From positions 1 to 51,301 of the forward strand of contig JAILRS010000015.1 in NCBI GenBank assembly GCA_024698045.1: a stretch of 51,301 nt of DNA. Reading direction: 5' to 3'. Shown piece after piece: positions 28,646 to 37,535 of the stretch (position 1 is the stretch's first letter; each line of letters begins with the position of its first letter). The translations under genes and the position numbers were made by a program. Under the pieces are notes generated by a model. The model saw nothing but the letters and a program-made list of their open reading frames with translations. It ran no database searches and was not told the DNA's origin. The DNA comes from Selenomonadaceae bacterium (GTDB lineage Bacteria > Bacillota > Negativicutes > Selenomonadales > Selenomonadaceae).

Positions 28646-30487
28646 ATGAAAATTACAAAGAACAAAAATTATGAACGTATCAAGGATAAAATCAAAGACA
28701 TGCGGTTTAATTTTTCGTCTATCGGATTGCGTACAGACGAATATATATTTTCTCTGTTATGTGTTATGGTTAATTTCTACAAAGACCCGTCAAATCAATT
28801 GCCGGAAAATGAATTTGATGATGTTGTAGTCGATGGCACAAATGACGGCGGTGTGGATGTTTTATTGATTGAACCGGATTCCGATAACAATAATCTTATA
28901 ATTGGTCAGTCAAAACTTGTTATGAATATTTCAAGTGAAGAAATTAAAAATGCAGTTTTAAAAATGGCGACGTTCTACAAGGATATGTGTAATTGCCACT
29001 ATGAACAAGTTAATAAACAAGTCAAAAGCAGATTTCTTAATCTTGAATTTAGTGACGAATCCAAAATCAAATTTATCCTATACACAAGTGCTCCCAAAAG
29101 AACAATCAACATCGAAAAGATTAAAAGAATTTTTTATGAACAATTTTTAAACTCTACAAATATCGAACTGCAAATAATGTTTGGTAACGACATCGTGGAG
29201 GAAATTGAAGCCTCCGAAGCGATAAAAACCGATATAGACGTCGATACATTGCAAATAGATTCCGAAAATAATTTCCTTCGGTACGGTGATGATGCCGTAA
29301 TTGTAAATGCCTCCGTGCTTTCTCTTAAAAGGTTATACAGTAAATACAACATAAAACTTTTGTCGCGCAACCTTAGATATCATATCGAGGGCGGAAATAT
29401 CGACAAAGAGATAAAAGATACCATTGAAAAAAATCAAGAGTCGTTTTGGTTTAAAAACAACGGCATTACAATAATTTGCGATTATTTTAAAGTCGATGGG
29501 CGTGAAGTAACACTAAAAAAATTTTCTATAGTTAACGGCGGACAAACTGTATACATACTCCATAAAAGTGAAAATATTGATATTAATAACGACTTCTATA
29601 TTGTCTGCAAAATTATAAAGCCAGTAGGCAAAACGGATAAAGAAAAAATAGATTTTAGTTTAGAAGTAGCTAAGGCAACGAATGCGCAGAAGGCAATCAA
29701 GCCAATGGATTTAAAAGCAAATTCTTCCGAACAACTTACTTTTGCAAAGACTATGCGCATGTTCGGAGTATTTTACAGAACGAAACGCGGCGAAAATATT
29801 CCCAAGCAATTTAAAACGGATTATTTGAACACAAATCTTTTGGGAATCGGTAAATTATGTCTTGCGGCTATCTTTCAATTGCCTTGCTCAAGTAGAACCA
29901 ACCCCTCTTTGTTTCTTGGAAAAGAGTACTACGATTACATTTTCAAAGGTAACCAAAAACAGGTCGCTCAAATATGTAAAGAACTCCTCTACATGGATTA
30001 CTATTTCAATAAAAAATTTAAGCCCGAATTTGAAGCGAAAATCAGAAAAAAGAATCTCAGCGCGGATTTTATTTCCTTTACATATAACGCCCGAACCATT
30101 TGCATTGCTTTTACCGCTCTCGCCGCGAGATATCATCAGGGAAATGTTACTTCTAAACAATTAGATGTAATTTATTCCATAGCAAAATCCGAACATGATT
30201 CTATAAGAGATGAATTATGTAAAACCTTCCGCAACCTCGGAGATATTCAATCGCTCTTTCCGGCAAAGATTATCAAAGATGAAGAGTTATACGACGCAAA
30301 ACTGCATAAATTATTTGAGGCTATAATAGATAAAGGTTCTGAAATTTATTCTTGGGAAGCAAATCGTAATTCTAAATTAACGGCAACCAATTATCTTAAG
30401 AACGATAAGAATTATTGTAAAATCATAAACATCTCTTGGAAGAACCTAAGTGACACGATTGAAGAAGTTTTTTCCGATATTAAGTGA
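28646..30487 (+). CDS. AIPR-family abortive-infection phage-resistance protein
   Basis: This 613-residue protein matches the AIPR group. Key blocks are FWFKNNGITIICD near residue 268 and IVNGGQTVYIL near 295. The N-terminal part has a restriction-like region with the acidic VDGTNDGGVDVLLIEPD. AIPR proteins are linked to abortive infection and often lie next to methyltransferases. The ATG at 28646 is preferred over the TTG at 28628 because GGGAAGAG lies just before it. It is followed by vsr. Codon use is more AT-rich than in the hfq-dut genes, consistent with acquisition. Confidence 0.82.
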   Translation: MKITKNKNYERIKDKIKDMRFNFSSIGLRTDEYIFSLLCVMVNFYKDPSNQLPENEFDDVVVDGTNDGGVDVLLIEPDSDNNNLIIGQSKLVMNISSEEIKNAVLKMATFYKDMCNCHYEQVNKQVKSRFLNLEFSDESKIKFILYTSAPKRTINIEKIKRIFYEQFLNSTNIELQIMFGNDIVEEIEASEAIKTDIDVDTLQIDSENNFLRYGDDAVIVNASVLSLKRLYSKYNIKLLSRNLRYHIEGGNIDKEIKDTIEKNQESFWFKNNGITIICDYFKVDGREVTLKKFSIVNGGQTVYILHKSENIDINNDFYIVCKIIKPVGKTDKEKIDFSLEVAKATNAQKAIKPMDLKANSSEQLTFAKTMRMFGVFYRTKRGENIPKQFKTDYLNTNLLGIGKLCLAAIFQLPCSSRTNPSLFLGKEYYDYIFKGNQKQVAQICKELLYMDYYFNKKFKPEFEAKIRKKNLSADFISFTYNARTICIAFTALAARYHQGNVTSKQLDVIYSIAKSEHDSIRDELCKTFRNLGDIQSLFPAKIIKDEELYDAKLHKLFEAIIDKGSEIYSWEANRNSKLTATNYLKNDKNYCKIINISWKNLSDTIEEVFSDIK

Positions 30488-30499
30488 TTGGGTGAAGTC

Positions 30500-30916
30500 A
30501 TGTCAAAGAAAACGGCGGAACAAATATCGAAGAACATGCGCGCGGTAAAAAATAAGGGATCTAAAATCGAAATGACTTTGAGAAAAGAATTATGGTCGCG
30601 CGGTCTTAGGTACAGGAAGAATGTGACGGGGATTTTCGGCAAACCCGATATAGCTTTCATAGGGAAAAAAATCGCCGTGTTTTGCGACAGTGAATTTTGG
30701 CACGGCTATAACTGGTCGGAACGCAAAAATGATTTCAAATCGAATCAAGAATTTTGGATACCGAAGATAGAGCGGAATATGGAACGCGATGAAATTGTCT
30801 GCCGAAAGTTAAAAGAAGAAGGTTGGACGGTAATCCGATTTTGGGGTAAGGAAATTTTGCGTGACGTGAAAACCTGCGCAGATATTATCGAGTCTAAGGT
30901 AAGAAAGAATGATTAG
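30500..30916 (+). CDS. vsr: Very-short-patch-repair (Vsr)-like endonuclease
   Basis: This 138-residue nuclease matches Vsr, which nicks beside T:G mismatches formed by deamination of 5-methylcytosine. SKNMRAVKNKGSKIEMTLRK is the usual N-terminal pattern, followed by FGKPDIAF with the catalytic-type Asp, and SEFWHGYNW. Compared with E. coli Vsr, His64 is replaced (CDSEFWHG) and all zinc ligands (C66, H71, C73, C117) are absent; the equivalent of His69 remains. It overlaps the methyltransferase gene by eight bases. ATG at 30500 has GGGTGA upstream; the TTG at 30488 is less likely. Confidence 0.85.
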   Translation: MSKKTAEQISKNMRAVKNKGSKIEMTLRKELWSRGLRYRKNVTGIFGKPDIAFIGKKIAVFCDSEFWHGYNWSERKNDFKSNQEFWIPKIERNMERDEIVCRKLKEEGWTVIRFWGKEILRDVKTCADIIESKVRKND

Positions 30917-31631
30917 ACCAACCGTAGTCAGTTTATTTAGCGGCATCGGCGGAATAGATTTGGCATTTCAACAGGCGGGCTTTGAAATAATTTGGGCAAA
31001 CGAATCCGACAAGTCTGCCTGTATCACCTACAGAAATAATTTTGACGAAAACATATTAATCGAGGCAGATATTTTAACCGTAAACGAAAAGAAAATCCCG
31101 AAAGCAGATGTGTTAATCGCCGGATTTCCCTGCCAAAGTTTTTCAATCATGGGATATCAGCGCGGCTTTAAAGATGCACGCGGTAATTTGTTTTTCGAGA
31201 TAGCACGAGTAGCGGAAGAAATAAAGCCTCGGATTATTTTTTTGGAAAATGTCAAGAATCTCATTTATCACGACGACGGACGCACCTTCATAACGATTTT
31301 CAATACATTGGCAGAGTTGGGGTATTGCGTGAAATATGACATAGAAAATGCTTGCACGCACGGTAATATTCCGCAAGACAGAAGTCGAACATTTATTGTG
31401 GCATTTTCGGATTATGACATGCTCCGCGAATTTAAATTCCCCGAAGAAGTTGCATTGACAACAACGATAGATGATATAATCAATCGCTCAATCGGTCGTG
31501 ACAATCGTTATTACTACAGCGTCGACAGCAAATATTATCCTTCGTTAAATAAAAATATTCCCGATAAGACGGGAATTTATCAGTCGAATATAATAGGAGT
31601 ATATCGTGAGAAAAAATTTATGGACGCGTGA
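30909..31631 (+). pseudogene. DNA cytosine-5 methyltransferase, C-terminally truncated
   Basis: The 240 residues contain motif I (FSGIGGID, 10-17), the catalytic motif IV GFPCQS (72-77), motif VI ENV (113-115) and motif VIII QDRSR (156-160). They stop at VYREKKFMDA, just where the target-recognition domain and motifs IX and X should begin. Without motif X and a recognition domain it should be inactive. The truncation coincides with the start of the HNH gene, whose GTG at 31606 lies inside the last 26 bases. It overlaps vsr and is probably the methyltransferase partner of the HpaII-like fragment at 33148. Confidence 0.85.
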
Positions 31632-31850
31632 AGAAGAGATTATTGTCTTCAATTTGTATTGCAAAATTCCGTTTCAAAGGTCATCAAAAGATAATCCCGA
31701 AGTAATTCGTATAGCTAAGTTAATCGGTCGTTCGCCCAGTGCCGTCAACATGAAAATCGGAAACTTCGGAAGTTTCGACGAAACACTGAAACAACGCGGT
31801 ATTGTAGGCTTGATGAATGCAAGTAAACTCGATGAACAAATTTGGAACGA
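31597..31850 (+). repeat. Duplicated SANT-like domain, copy 1 (intact)
   Basis: This segment, the start of the HNH gene with its AGGAG site, is similar at DNA and protein level to 32770-33021. Shared blocks include TGGACGCG near the start and AACATGAAA in the DNA, and VIR(I/V)A.LIG.SPS.VNMK in the protein. The two copies flank the HNH nuclease half and the 127-residue gene. Confidence 0.75.
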
Positions 31851-32376
31851 GTTTAACGGCGATTGGGATAGATTGGCTTTTGAAAGCGAACAGCTGATAG
31901 CAGATTTGCAAAAGAAAGACATTGAGAACACGGAACCAATAGCATCGCTTTCAGGTTACGACAAAATTATTACCACCAAACAAAGAGTAAATCAAAATTT
32001 CTTCAGGCAATCGGTGTTGAGTGCTTACAGAAACACATGTTGTATAACCGGGTTAAACAATTCGCAACTTTTGATAGCAAGTCATATTAAACCATGGTCG
32101 AAAAGTAATAATTCGGAAAAAACAAATCCAAGCAACGGGCTTTGTCTCAACGCACTGCACGATAAAGCTTTTGACGTTGGTCTTATTACCGTTACGCCCG
32201 ATTATAAAATACACGTGTCGAAACTAATCAAAGACATTTACAACGGTGAGACGGTCGAAAAATTTTTCGGTTGTTACGATAACACGAAGATAATGGCACC
32301 GGAAAAATTTGCTCCGGCAAAAGAGTTTTTGATTTATCATAACGATTTGATTTTTGAGCGAGGAAATTACCTTTGA
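31606..32376 (+). CDS. HNH endonuclease with N-terminal SANT-like DNA-binding domain
   Basis: This 256-residue protein begins with about 85 residues of a Myb/SANT-like segment (WTREEE, then IAKLIGRSPSAVNMKIGNF). The C-terminal HNH_2-type nuclease contains CCITG (145-149), ASHIKPWS with His160, and NGLCLNALHDKAFD with His185. Such proteins are usually restriction endonucleases. The GTG at 31606 has AGGAG six to seven bases upstream. It overlaps the truncated methyltransferase and the next gene (by four bases). An N-terminal domain copy occurs at 32779. Confidence 0.88.
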   Translation: MRKNLWTREEEIIVFNLYCKIPFQRSSKDNPEVIRIAKLIGRSPSAVNMKIGNFGSFDETLKQRGIVGLMNASKLDEQIWNEFNGDWDRLAFESEQLIADLQKKDIENTEPIASLSGYDKIITTKQRVNQNFFRQSVLSAYRNTCCITGLNNSQLLIASHIKPWSKSNNSEKTNPSNGLCLNALHDKAFDVGLITVTPDYKIHVSKLIKDIYNGETVEKFFGCYDNTKIMAPEKFAPAKEFLIYHNDLIFERGNYL

Positions 32377-32756
32377 AAATTTTATCAAGAGAAGAATATA
32401 TTAACGATATAACCGACTACGAAAATTTTTATTTGCTGATATCAGCGGATAATGAAATTTTTCTCTGCGCAGATATGGAATTAACGGGCAACGATAATTT
32501 GCGTATCGAGATGATGAATTTCAAGTTAAATGAGTCGCTGAATATTTCCGAGGCAATCGACGAATGCAGGGGAAAATATTCGGGCGGAATATCTTTTGTA
32601 GAGTATTCGTCATTTAATGTTGTAAAAACCGCGATAATAACCGACTTCTTAGCCTTAGAAAAAAATACCGTTTATCTTTTGTGTCGCGATGACGAATTGA
32701 AAAAAATTGCGGAATCATACCCCAATCAAAAAATTTACGTACGTGTAAAAAATTAA
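32373..32756 (+). CDS. Uncharacterised 127-residue protein
   Basis: I do not recognise this protein. It is mixed alpha/beta with no signal peptide, membrane segment or catalytic motif. The start MKILSREEYINDITDYENFYLLIS and a GGISFVEYSSFN block are its clearest features. TTG at 32373 overlaps the last four bases of the HNH gene (translational coupling), so it may be an HNH partner such as an inhibitor or immunity-like protein; that is inference. It lies between the two copies of the SANT-like domain. Confidence 0.7.
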   Translation: MKILSREEYINDITDYENFYLLISADNEIFLCADMELTGNDNLRIEMMNFKLNESLNISEAIDECRGKYSGGISFVEYSSFNVVKTAIITDFLALEKNTVYLLCRDDELKKIAESYPNQKIYVRVKN

Positions 32757-32778
32757 TCATCGGAAACAAAGGAGTATT

Positions 32779-33182
32779 ATGCAGAAAAAAAATGGACGCG
32801 CGAAGACGAAATTATTGCCTTGGATTTGTACTTCAAGATATCAATTCAATCGTCGTCGAAAAAAAATCCGGATGTAATTCGTGTAGCTAATTTAATCGGT
32901 CATTCGCCAAGCTCTGTTAACATGAAAGTAAGTAATTTCGCCAGTTTTGACGAAACTTTACAGAAGCAGGGTATTGTCGGATTAAAAAATACAAGTCGGC
33001 TCGATAAACAAATTTGGGATGAATTCAGCAATGACAGAAACAAATTAATTTCCGAAAGTCAACGGTTAATGTTAGAGTTATACGGGAGAACAATTGAGAT
33101 AAAACAAACATCTTTGCCTTTGGAAATTTCAGACACGATGCAGGGCAATGATAATTCACGATATACAGACCGGCATAAATAA
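32779..33182 (+). pseudogene. Second copy of the SANT-like domain, frameshifted at an A8 tract
   Basis: The ATG at 32779 (preceded by AAAGGAG) begins MQKK but runs out of frame at eight A residues (32785-32792). With nine A residues it would read MQKKKWTREDE, matching the length of MRKNLWTREEE in copy 1. The correct frame then runs from 32793 for about 110 codons (LDLYFKISIQSSS, LIGHSPSSVNMK, GIVGLKNTSRLDKQIWDEF) and ends at 33182 after joining HpaII-like DNA out of frame. No HNH nuclease half follows. Confidence 0.72.
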
Positions 33183-33834
33183 TATTTGCGGATTCAGTAT
33201 CAAATCGGAACTCGGCAGTGCTCCTACCCTTCTTAACGCGAGTGGTGCGACAAACTTTGTTTACAAAATTGAAGGATTAAATCGGGATAACATGGATGAA
33301 ATAAATTCAATAGACGATAACAAAAAATTGATTCATCGTATCGAGGCAATAAAAAAATACGGCTCTTTGACTTATTTCAAAATGAATAGAGAAACATTTA
33401 AAGAAAATTTATCTATGATAGATACTGCGATGGATTATATATTGGCAAGCATTCTTTTGGAAAGTTATTCGACCGGCAAAACCGATTTACAAGAGTTGAT
33501 AGAATTGGTATCCGAAAAAAATCCCCTAAGATACACCAATCCGAAGAAACTTTATACATATAAAATTAAAAAGTTACTTTGTTCCGTAGCTCTGGGAATG
33601 GTACCGGCTACGGAGTGGGATGGTCATGACAAAGCAAACGGCGGATATATAATCGTAACCCAAACGGGAAATGTAGTTGCTTATCATATCTACAACAGAG
33701 ATTTTTTTGAAACTTATCTGTTGGAGCATACGAAATTAGACAGACCGTCGACGACAAGATATAACTACGGAGAAATTTATTTGTCCGAAGGCTCAATGTT
33801 CATAAATTTAAATATCCAAATACGGTTTAAATAA
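33148..33834 (+). pseudogene. HpaII-like restriction endonuclease, C-terminal portion
   Basis: The 228-residue open frame resembles the C-terminal two-thirds of HpaII-family restriction enzymes: GFSIKSELGSAPTLLNASGA, then GGYIIVTQTGNVVAYHIYNRD, TTRYNYG and a C-terminal LNIQIRFK. The FSIKSE..S block probably carries catalytic residues. A full enzyme is about 350 residues, so roughly 120 N-terminal residues are missing. The frame starts at ATG 33148, immediately after the SANT-domain copy and overlapping its end, with no good ribosome site. Together with the truncated methyltransferase and vsr it marks a broken restriction-modification system. Confidence 0.72.
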
Positions 33835-33847
33835 TGTTATCACTGGA

Positions 33848-33875
33848 ATCAAATGCCTTTAAAAATTCTGGGCAC
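33848..33875. repeat. Direct repeat copy of the alr 3' end (possible att site, right)
   Basis: These 28 bases match 47921-47948 at 25 of 28 positions, all three differences being transitions, with a perfect 14-base core AAAATTCTGGGCAC. On the minus strand they would encode VPRIFKGI followed by a stop, the same tail as alanine racemase (VPRIFKDI, stop). The match stops sharply on both sides. It lies between the HpaII-like fragment and brxL. Confidence 0.65.
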
Positions 33876-33890
33876 GATGCAAGACGATGA

Positions 33891-35342
33891 TTAAAGGTGT
33901 CTGGTTTTTATATCGGGTATGGTAGAATGCCCAAACTCCCCAAAATCCAGAATACCCAGTTGTGTTTTGATTATGCCGCGCATTTCTTTCGCCGGACGAA
34001 GACAATAAATCTCGAAATCGTTTTCGTCTATTTGTTCGGTAGATTCCACATGCGGAAACAATAATTTTAAAAAACCCGTGCAAATTCTTTTGATTGCTTC
34101 GGTATCACGTGTGGAGGCATTTTTCGGAATATCCAACATTTGATCCACGACAATACGATAATTAAGTTCGTCGCGCAATGAGTGAATAATTTCGCTGAAG
34201 TATTCCGAATTCAAAGCCCAATCGTTTGCCTTCAGGTTTTCTTTCATCTTCGGTATGCTCCACCCCTTAATAAATCCGTGGAATCTGTCGAGGAGAGCGG
34301 ATTCACGAAAAATTTCCGGTAAATCTGTAAACATGTTTTTATTCTCATTCATCAGATAAGAATCAATATTGCCCAGTAAAATTAATCCTGCATTGCCTGT
34401 TTTTCTGTCGTTACCCACACGATATTCGCCGCTCTCAAGGTAACCTTTCAATGCGCCTTGCATCTCCAAAGCGTCTTTTTTGAAAGTTATGCTTTGAATC
34501 TCATCAAATGCAACGTAATCATAATGTGATACAAGTCCCGTGGTTTTCCTGTTCATGTCGAAAAACATTTTGGCGCGAGTGATACTGCCGCCCGAGATTA
34601 GCCAACCGTATTTGCTGATATTCGAGAAAATATAAGACTTACCGGTCTCTTTGGGTGCAAGCTCTATCAAATTCAATCTCTTTTCCACGAAAGGCAAAAG
34701 TCGCTTGAGCATGGAAATTTTTTGATTTTGCGTTTCAAAACCTTGCGGATTATAGTCAATCGCGCCCAAGAGAATATCAATCCATTCATCCACCGAAAAA
34801 TTTTTTCTGGCTTCCTTGTAGTAGTTTATGTCAATCGTGTAGGGACAGAACGGCACGAAGTCAACCAAACGGAAAATATTTTTTTTCGTCTGTGAATCTT
34901 CGCAACAAGAAAGCTCGACAATTCCCCAAATTTCATTCGAGGACATTAAATATTTTTGATTTTGTTCGACGACGTTCCAATCGGCAACGGCGTCTTCTTT
35001 TTTATTCGGGAAAGAAAAATCTGGAAGACTGAAAAGAGCGCGTCGATTGCGTGTGTCGAATTCGATTTTAACTTTTGTCAGAAATCTCGAATGTTCGCCG
35101 TGCAGGAGCATATTCATCATATATTTGTTCCATTGCTCTTCCTTCGGGATAACACTTCTGACGTAATCGGAAATTTCTTCCGTATCGATATTGCCGTCTT
35201 CATCGGAAAAACGCATGACCAACCAATCGCGCATAAATGACGGCAAACTCAGTGCGGAAAAAAATTTTGTATTGCCCGATGATTTATAGACAAGCATATC
35301 GCCGAAATATTTTTTTAGTTTGATTTCCAAATTTTTATTCAA
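33891..35342 (-). CDS. brxL: BREX protein BrxL (Lon-like AAA ATPase, short form)
   Basis: This 483-residue protein is the last gene of the BREX operon. The ATPase core shows Walker A APKETGKS near residue 229 and Walker B VAFDEIQ near 276, then GSYRVG-like (ESGEYRVGNDRKTGNAG) and LLGNID blocks typical of BrxL. Family Walker A usually reads PKGTGKS; here Gly is Glu. A Lon-type protease domain is not apparent at the C-terminus, so it looks like the short BrxL form rather than the ~670-residue type 1 protein. TTG at 35342 has GGGAGGAG upstream, 18 bases after pglZ. Confidence 0.82.
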   Translation of the reverse strand: MNKNLEIKLKKYFGDMLVYKSSGNTKFFSALSLPSFMRDWLVMRFSDEDGNIDTEEISDYVRSVIPKEEQWNKYMMNMLLHGEHSRFLTKVKIEFDTRNRRALFSLPDFSFPNKKEDAVADWNVVEQNQKYLMSSNEIWGIVELSCCEDSQTKKNIFRLVDFVPFCPYTIDINYYKEARKNFSVDEWIDILLGAIDYNPQGFETQNQKISMLKRLLPFVEKRLNLIELAPKETGKSYIFSNISKYGWLISGGSITRAKMFFDMNRKTTGLVSHYDYVAFDEIQSITFKKDALEMQGALKGYLESGEYRVGNDRKTGNAGLILLGNIDSYLMNENKNMFTDLPEIFRESALLDRFHGFIKGWSIPKMKENLKANDWALNSEYFSEIIHSLRDELNYRIVVDQMLDIPKNASTRDTEAIKRICTGFLKLLFPHVESTEQIDENDFEIYCLRPAKEMRGIIKTQLGILDFGEFGHSTIPDIKTRHL

Positions 35343-35360
35343 ACAAAATTCTCCTCCCCG

Positions 35361-37430
35361 TCAGATATCAAAATCGGCATTCTTATTAATACCGCGCTTA
35401 ACTTTTTTCACGGACGACAAAATTTTTTGATTGGGAATTTTTTTACGGCGTTCAATCGTGATGACAGGCACTAAAATTTCTTCGAGTGTCGCGCCGCCGT
35501 GAATTTCATTGCCCGGCGCGCCTTTTTGAGTAAACCGTGAGTAGTCGGCAAAAATTGTTTTATTGTCGTATTCGAGAGCCGTCGGGAAATTTACTGTGTC
35601 GTTCGGCAAAGCCTCGGCGAATCGTCCGCTTTTGTAGACCTTTCGATTTTCTGCGCAGAAAGCCGTATCAAATTCGGTTTTACGTGCAAGTACCGCCAAA
35701 CGACTTGTCCCGTGATCCGAACATAAAATTATTTTTTCGTACAGATTAAGAGCGTGCAAAATTTTTTCCTTGAGTGTCGAAAGAAATTGCAGTTCGCCCA
35801 AAATATTTTCGGGGTAATTCCTGTCTTCGTGTTTTATCGTGTCGAGGGTTAATATTTCCTCGGCAACATTCTTTCCGGATAAAAAATCTTTGTTATGTTC
35901 CGTGACGGACGGCAGATTGCAACGCCCTATTTGATATTTGATTGAAAAATTTTCTTCGAGCGACGCAAAATCTGTCACAAAAAAATTCATATATTCCGCG
36001 CCAAGTCCGTCGACAAAAAAGACGGCAGCTTTATCCGAATATTCTTCATTGACAATTTCATTTCTCGACTTCAAGGCATAAATATTTCTGCCGGCATTCT
36101 CGGCGATATCCGTGACGTATCGATTAAAATCCGCGGTCAGACGATTTGTCACTTTGAGCCAACGATAATGATTAAAATATTTCGCTTGATTATCGCCGAG
36201 ACTTTCCGCGCCTTCCGCTAAATAGTTTGCAAGTTGTGGGAATGTTACTTTTAAAATTTTCCGTACCGCGCTCAATTCTTTAAATCCGAATCGCTGTAAC
36301 GTTTCAAAGATTAAAAGTTGTTCGACGTGCGAAGTGTTTGTTAAAATTTTCAGCGCAAGACGTTTATCCGCCTGTCGAATTTGTTCCGGAAAAGTTTCGG
36401 GCGGAAAAGTTTTCGTCAGCGATAAAATTTCTCTTCGTTCGTCGCAAAGACTGTTGAAATTTTTTTCATCAACGCAAGAGAAAATCATTTCGTAAATTTG
36501 ATTCATAAATTCTTTCGGTGATGTGGATGCCTTTGCGCAGCGCGATAAGTAATCGGAACCTTGTAACATGCACCAAAGCCACAGCAACCATTGTCGAAAA
36601 TTTTCAAGCACGCCAAAATTTTTAAATGCGCTTATTCCGAAGCCGTCGAGTTTAAATTCTCCGCGAAAGACTTGTTCAAAATTTCCGACCGTCGCAACCA
36701 ATTCGACCATCTTTTGCCAATCTTCTTCGCGCCCGAAATTTCTTTTGAATTCGGCAGGCAAGTTATGATTTTGACGGAGCAAATCAAAGGCATTGGCGAT
36801 AACTTTCACGTTGTCGAAAAATTTTTTATCCTGCAAATAAACGGCATTTTCGGTGTACAAAGTCAGCGATGTATTCGGATAGTTTTCCCAATAACTCAAG
36901 TACTGTTTGAATCCGTCGACGCATTCGCCCGAAATTTTAAACCGCATAGACTTTTGAATTACGGTCAAAGAATAATCATCGGTCTCTTTCGATGACAATA
37001 ACAGTACGCAATTTTTTTGACGCGAATCGCTTATTTTCAACGACCCGAAAAAATTTTTCATACGGTACATCGGAAAATAAAATCGGAACGAACAAACTTC
37101 ATCCTTGCGTAAATTCAACAACAAATTTATTTCTCGCGCGACCAAATCCGGATTTAATCGCAAAAATTCGGACAGCGGAAGGACACAAATATTTCGGCTC
37201 TCTTTTTGCAAATCACTGCGCAGCTTCCGCAAATTCGGAAAGGTATCTTCTTCGGCGCAGTAATCCGATAAAAAAATAAAATTCGTTGCCAATGTATCCG
37301 AGAAATTTTTTATCTGAATCCAATCGTGCAACGAATCAACATTTATAAATCGCACGGGCGAAAATGTTTTTCTGTCCTTATCATCCCGCAAAAATTTTTT
37401 CAACTCGTCAAGGCTGTCAAAAGCAATCAT
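35361..37430 (-). CDS. pglZ: BREX protein PglZ (alkaline-phosphatase-superfamily)
   Basis: This 689-residue protein carries the PglZ domain in its C-terminal half: VFFVDGLGAEYM near 467, CSDHGTSRLA near 571 and NEIHGGATLEEILVPV near 638, which supply the predicted metal-binding Asp/His residues of the alkaline-phosphatase fold. PglZ is the one protein common to all BREX types. The N-terminal 450 residues are not resolved further. ATG at 37430 has AGAGGAA upstream and is preferred over the TTG at 37463. brxC precedes it by about 105 bases. Confidence 0.88.
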   Translation of the reverse strand: MIAFDSLDELKKFLRDDKDRKTFSPVRFINVDSLHDWIQIKNFSDTLATNFIFLSDYCAEEDTFPNLRKLRSDLQKESRNICVLPLSEFLRLNPDLVAREINLLLNLRKDEVCSFRFYFPMYRMKNFFGSLKISDSRQKNCVLLLSSKETDDYSLTVIQKSMRFKISGECVDGFKQYLSYWENYPNTSLTLYTENAVYLQDKKFFDNVKVIANAFDLLRQNHNLPAEFKRNFGREEDWQKMVELVATVGNFEQVFRGEFKLDGFGISAFKNFGVLENFRQWLLWLWCMLQGSDYLSRCAKASTSPKEFMNQIYEMIFSCVDEKNFNSLCDERREILSLTKTFPPETFPEQIRQADKRLALKILTNTSHVEQLLIFETLQRFGFKELSAVRKILKVTFPQLANYLAEGAESLGDNQAKYFNHYRWLKVTNRLTADFNRYVTDIAENAGRNIYALKSRNEIVNEEYSDKAAVFFVDGLGAEYMNFFVTDFASLEENFSIKYQIGRCNLPSVTEHNKDFLSGKNVAEEILTLDTIKHEDRNYPENILGELQFLSTLKEKILHALNLYEKIILCSDHGTSRLAVLARKTEFDTAFCAENRKVYKSGRFAEALPNDTVNFPTALEYDNKTIFADYSRFTQKGAPGNEIHGGATLEEILVPVITIERRKKIPNQKILSSVKKVKRGINKNADFDI

Positions 37431-37504
37431 TGTGAGTTCCTCTTTTTGAATATGCCCATACAAGCCACCGTAATCGCCTGCAGTACATTTTCGGCGACTT
37501 GCAT
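37427..37504 (-). CDS. Possible 25-residue leader ORF overlapping the pglZ start
   Basis: In the 105-base brxC-pglZ gap, ATG at 37504 opens a frame of 25 codons (MQVAENVLQ... to RNSQ) whose TGA overlaps the pglZ ATG (ATGA). No Shine-Dalgarno site is visible, so this may be chance. Confidence 0.2.
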   Translation of the reverse strand: MQVAENVLQAITVACMGIFKKRNSQ

Positions 37505-37535
37505 GAGTTTATGATAGTCAAAGCAATTTTAACGC

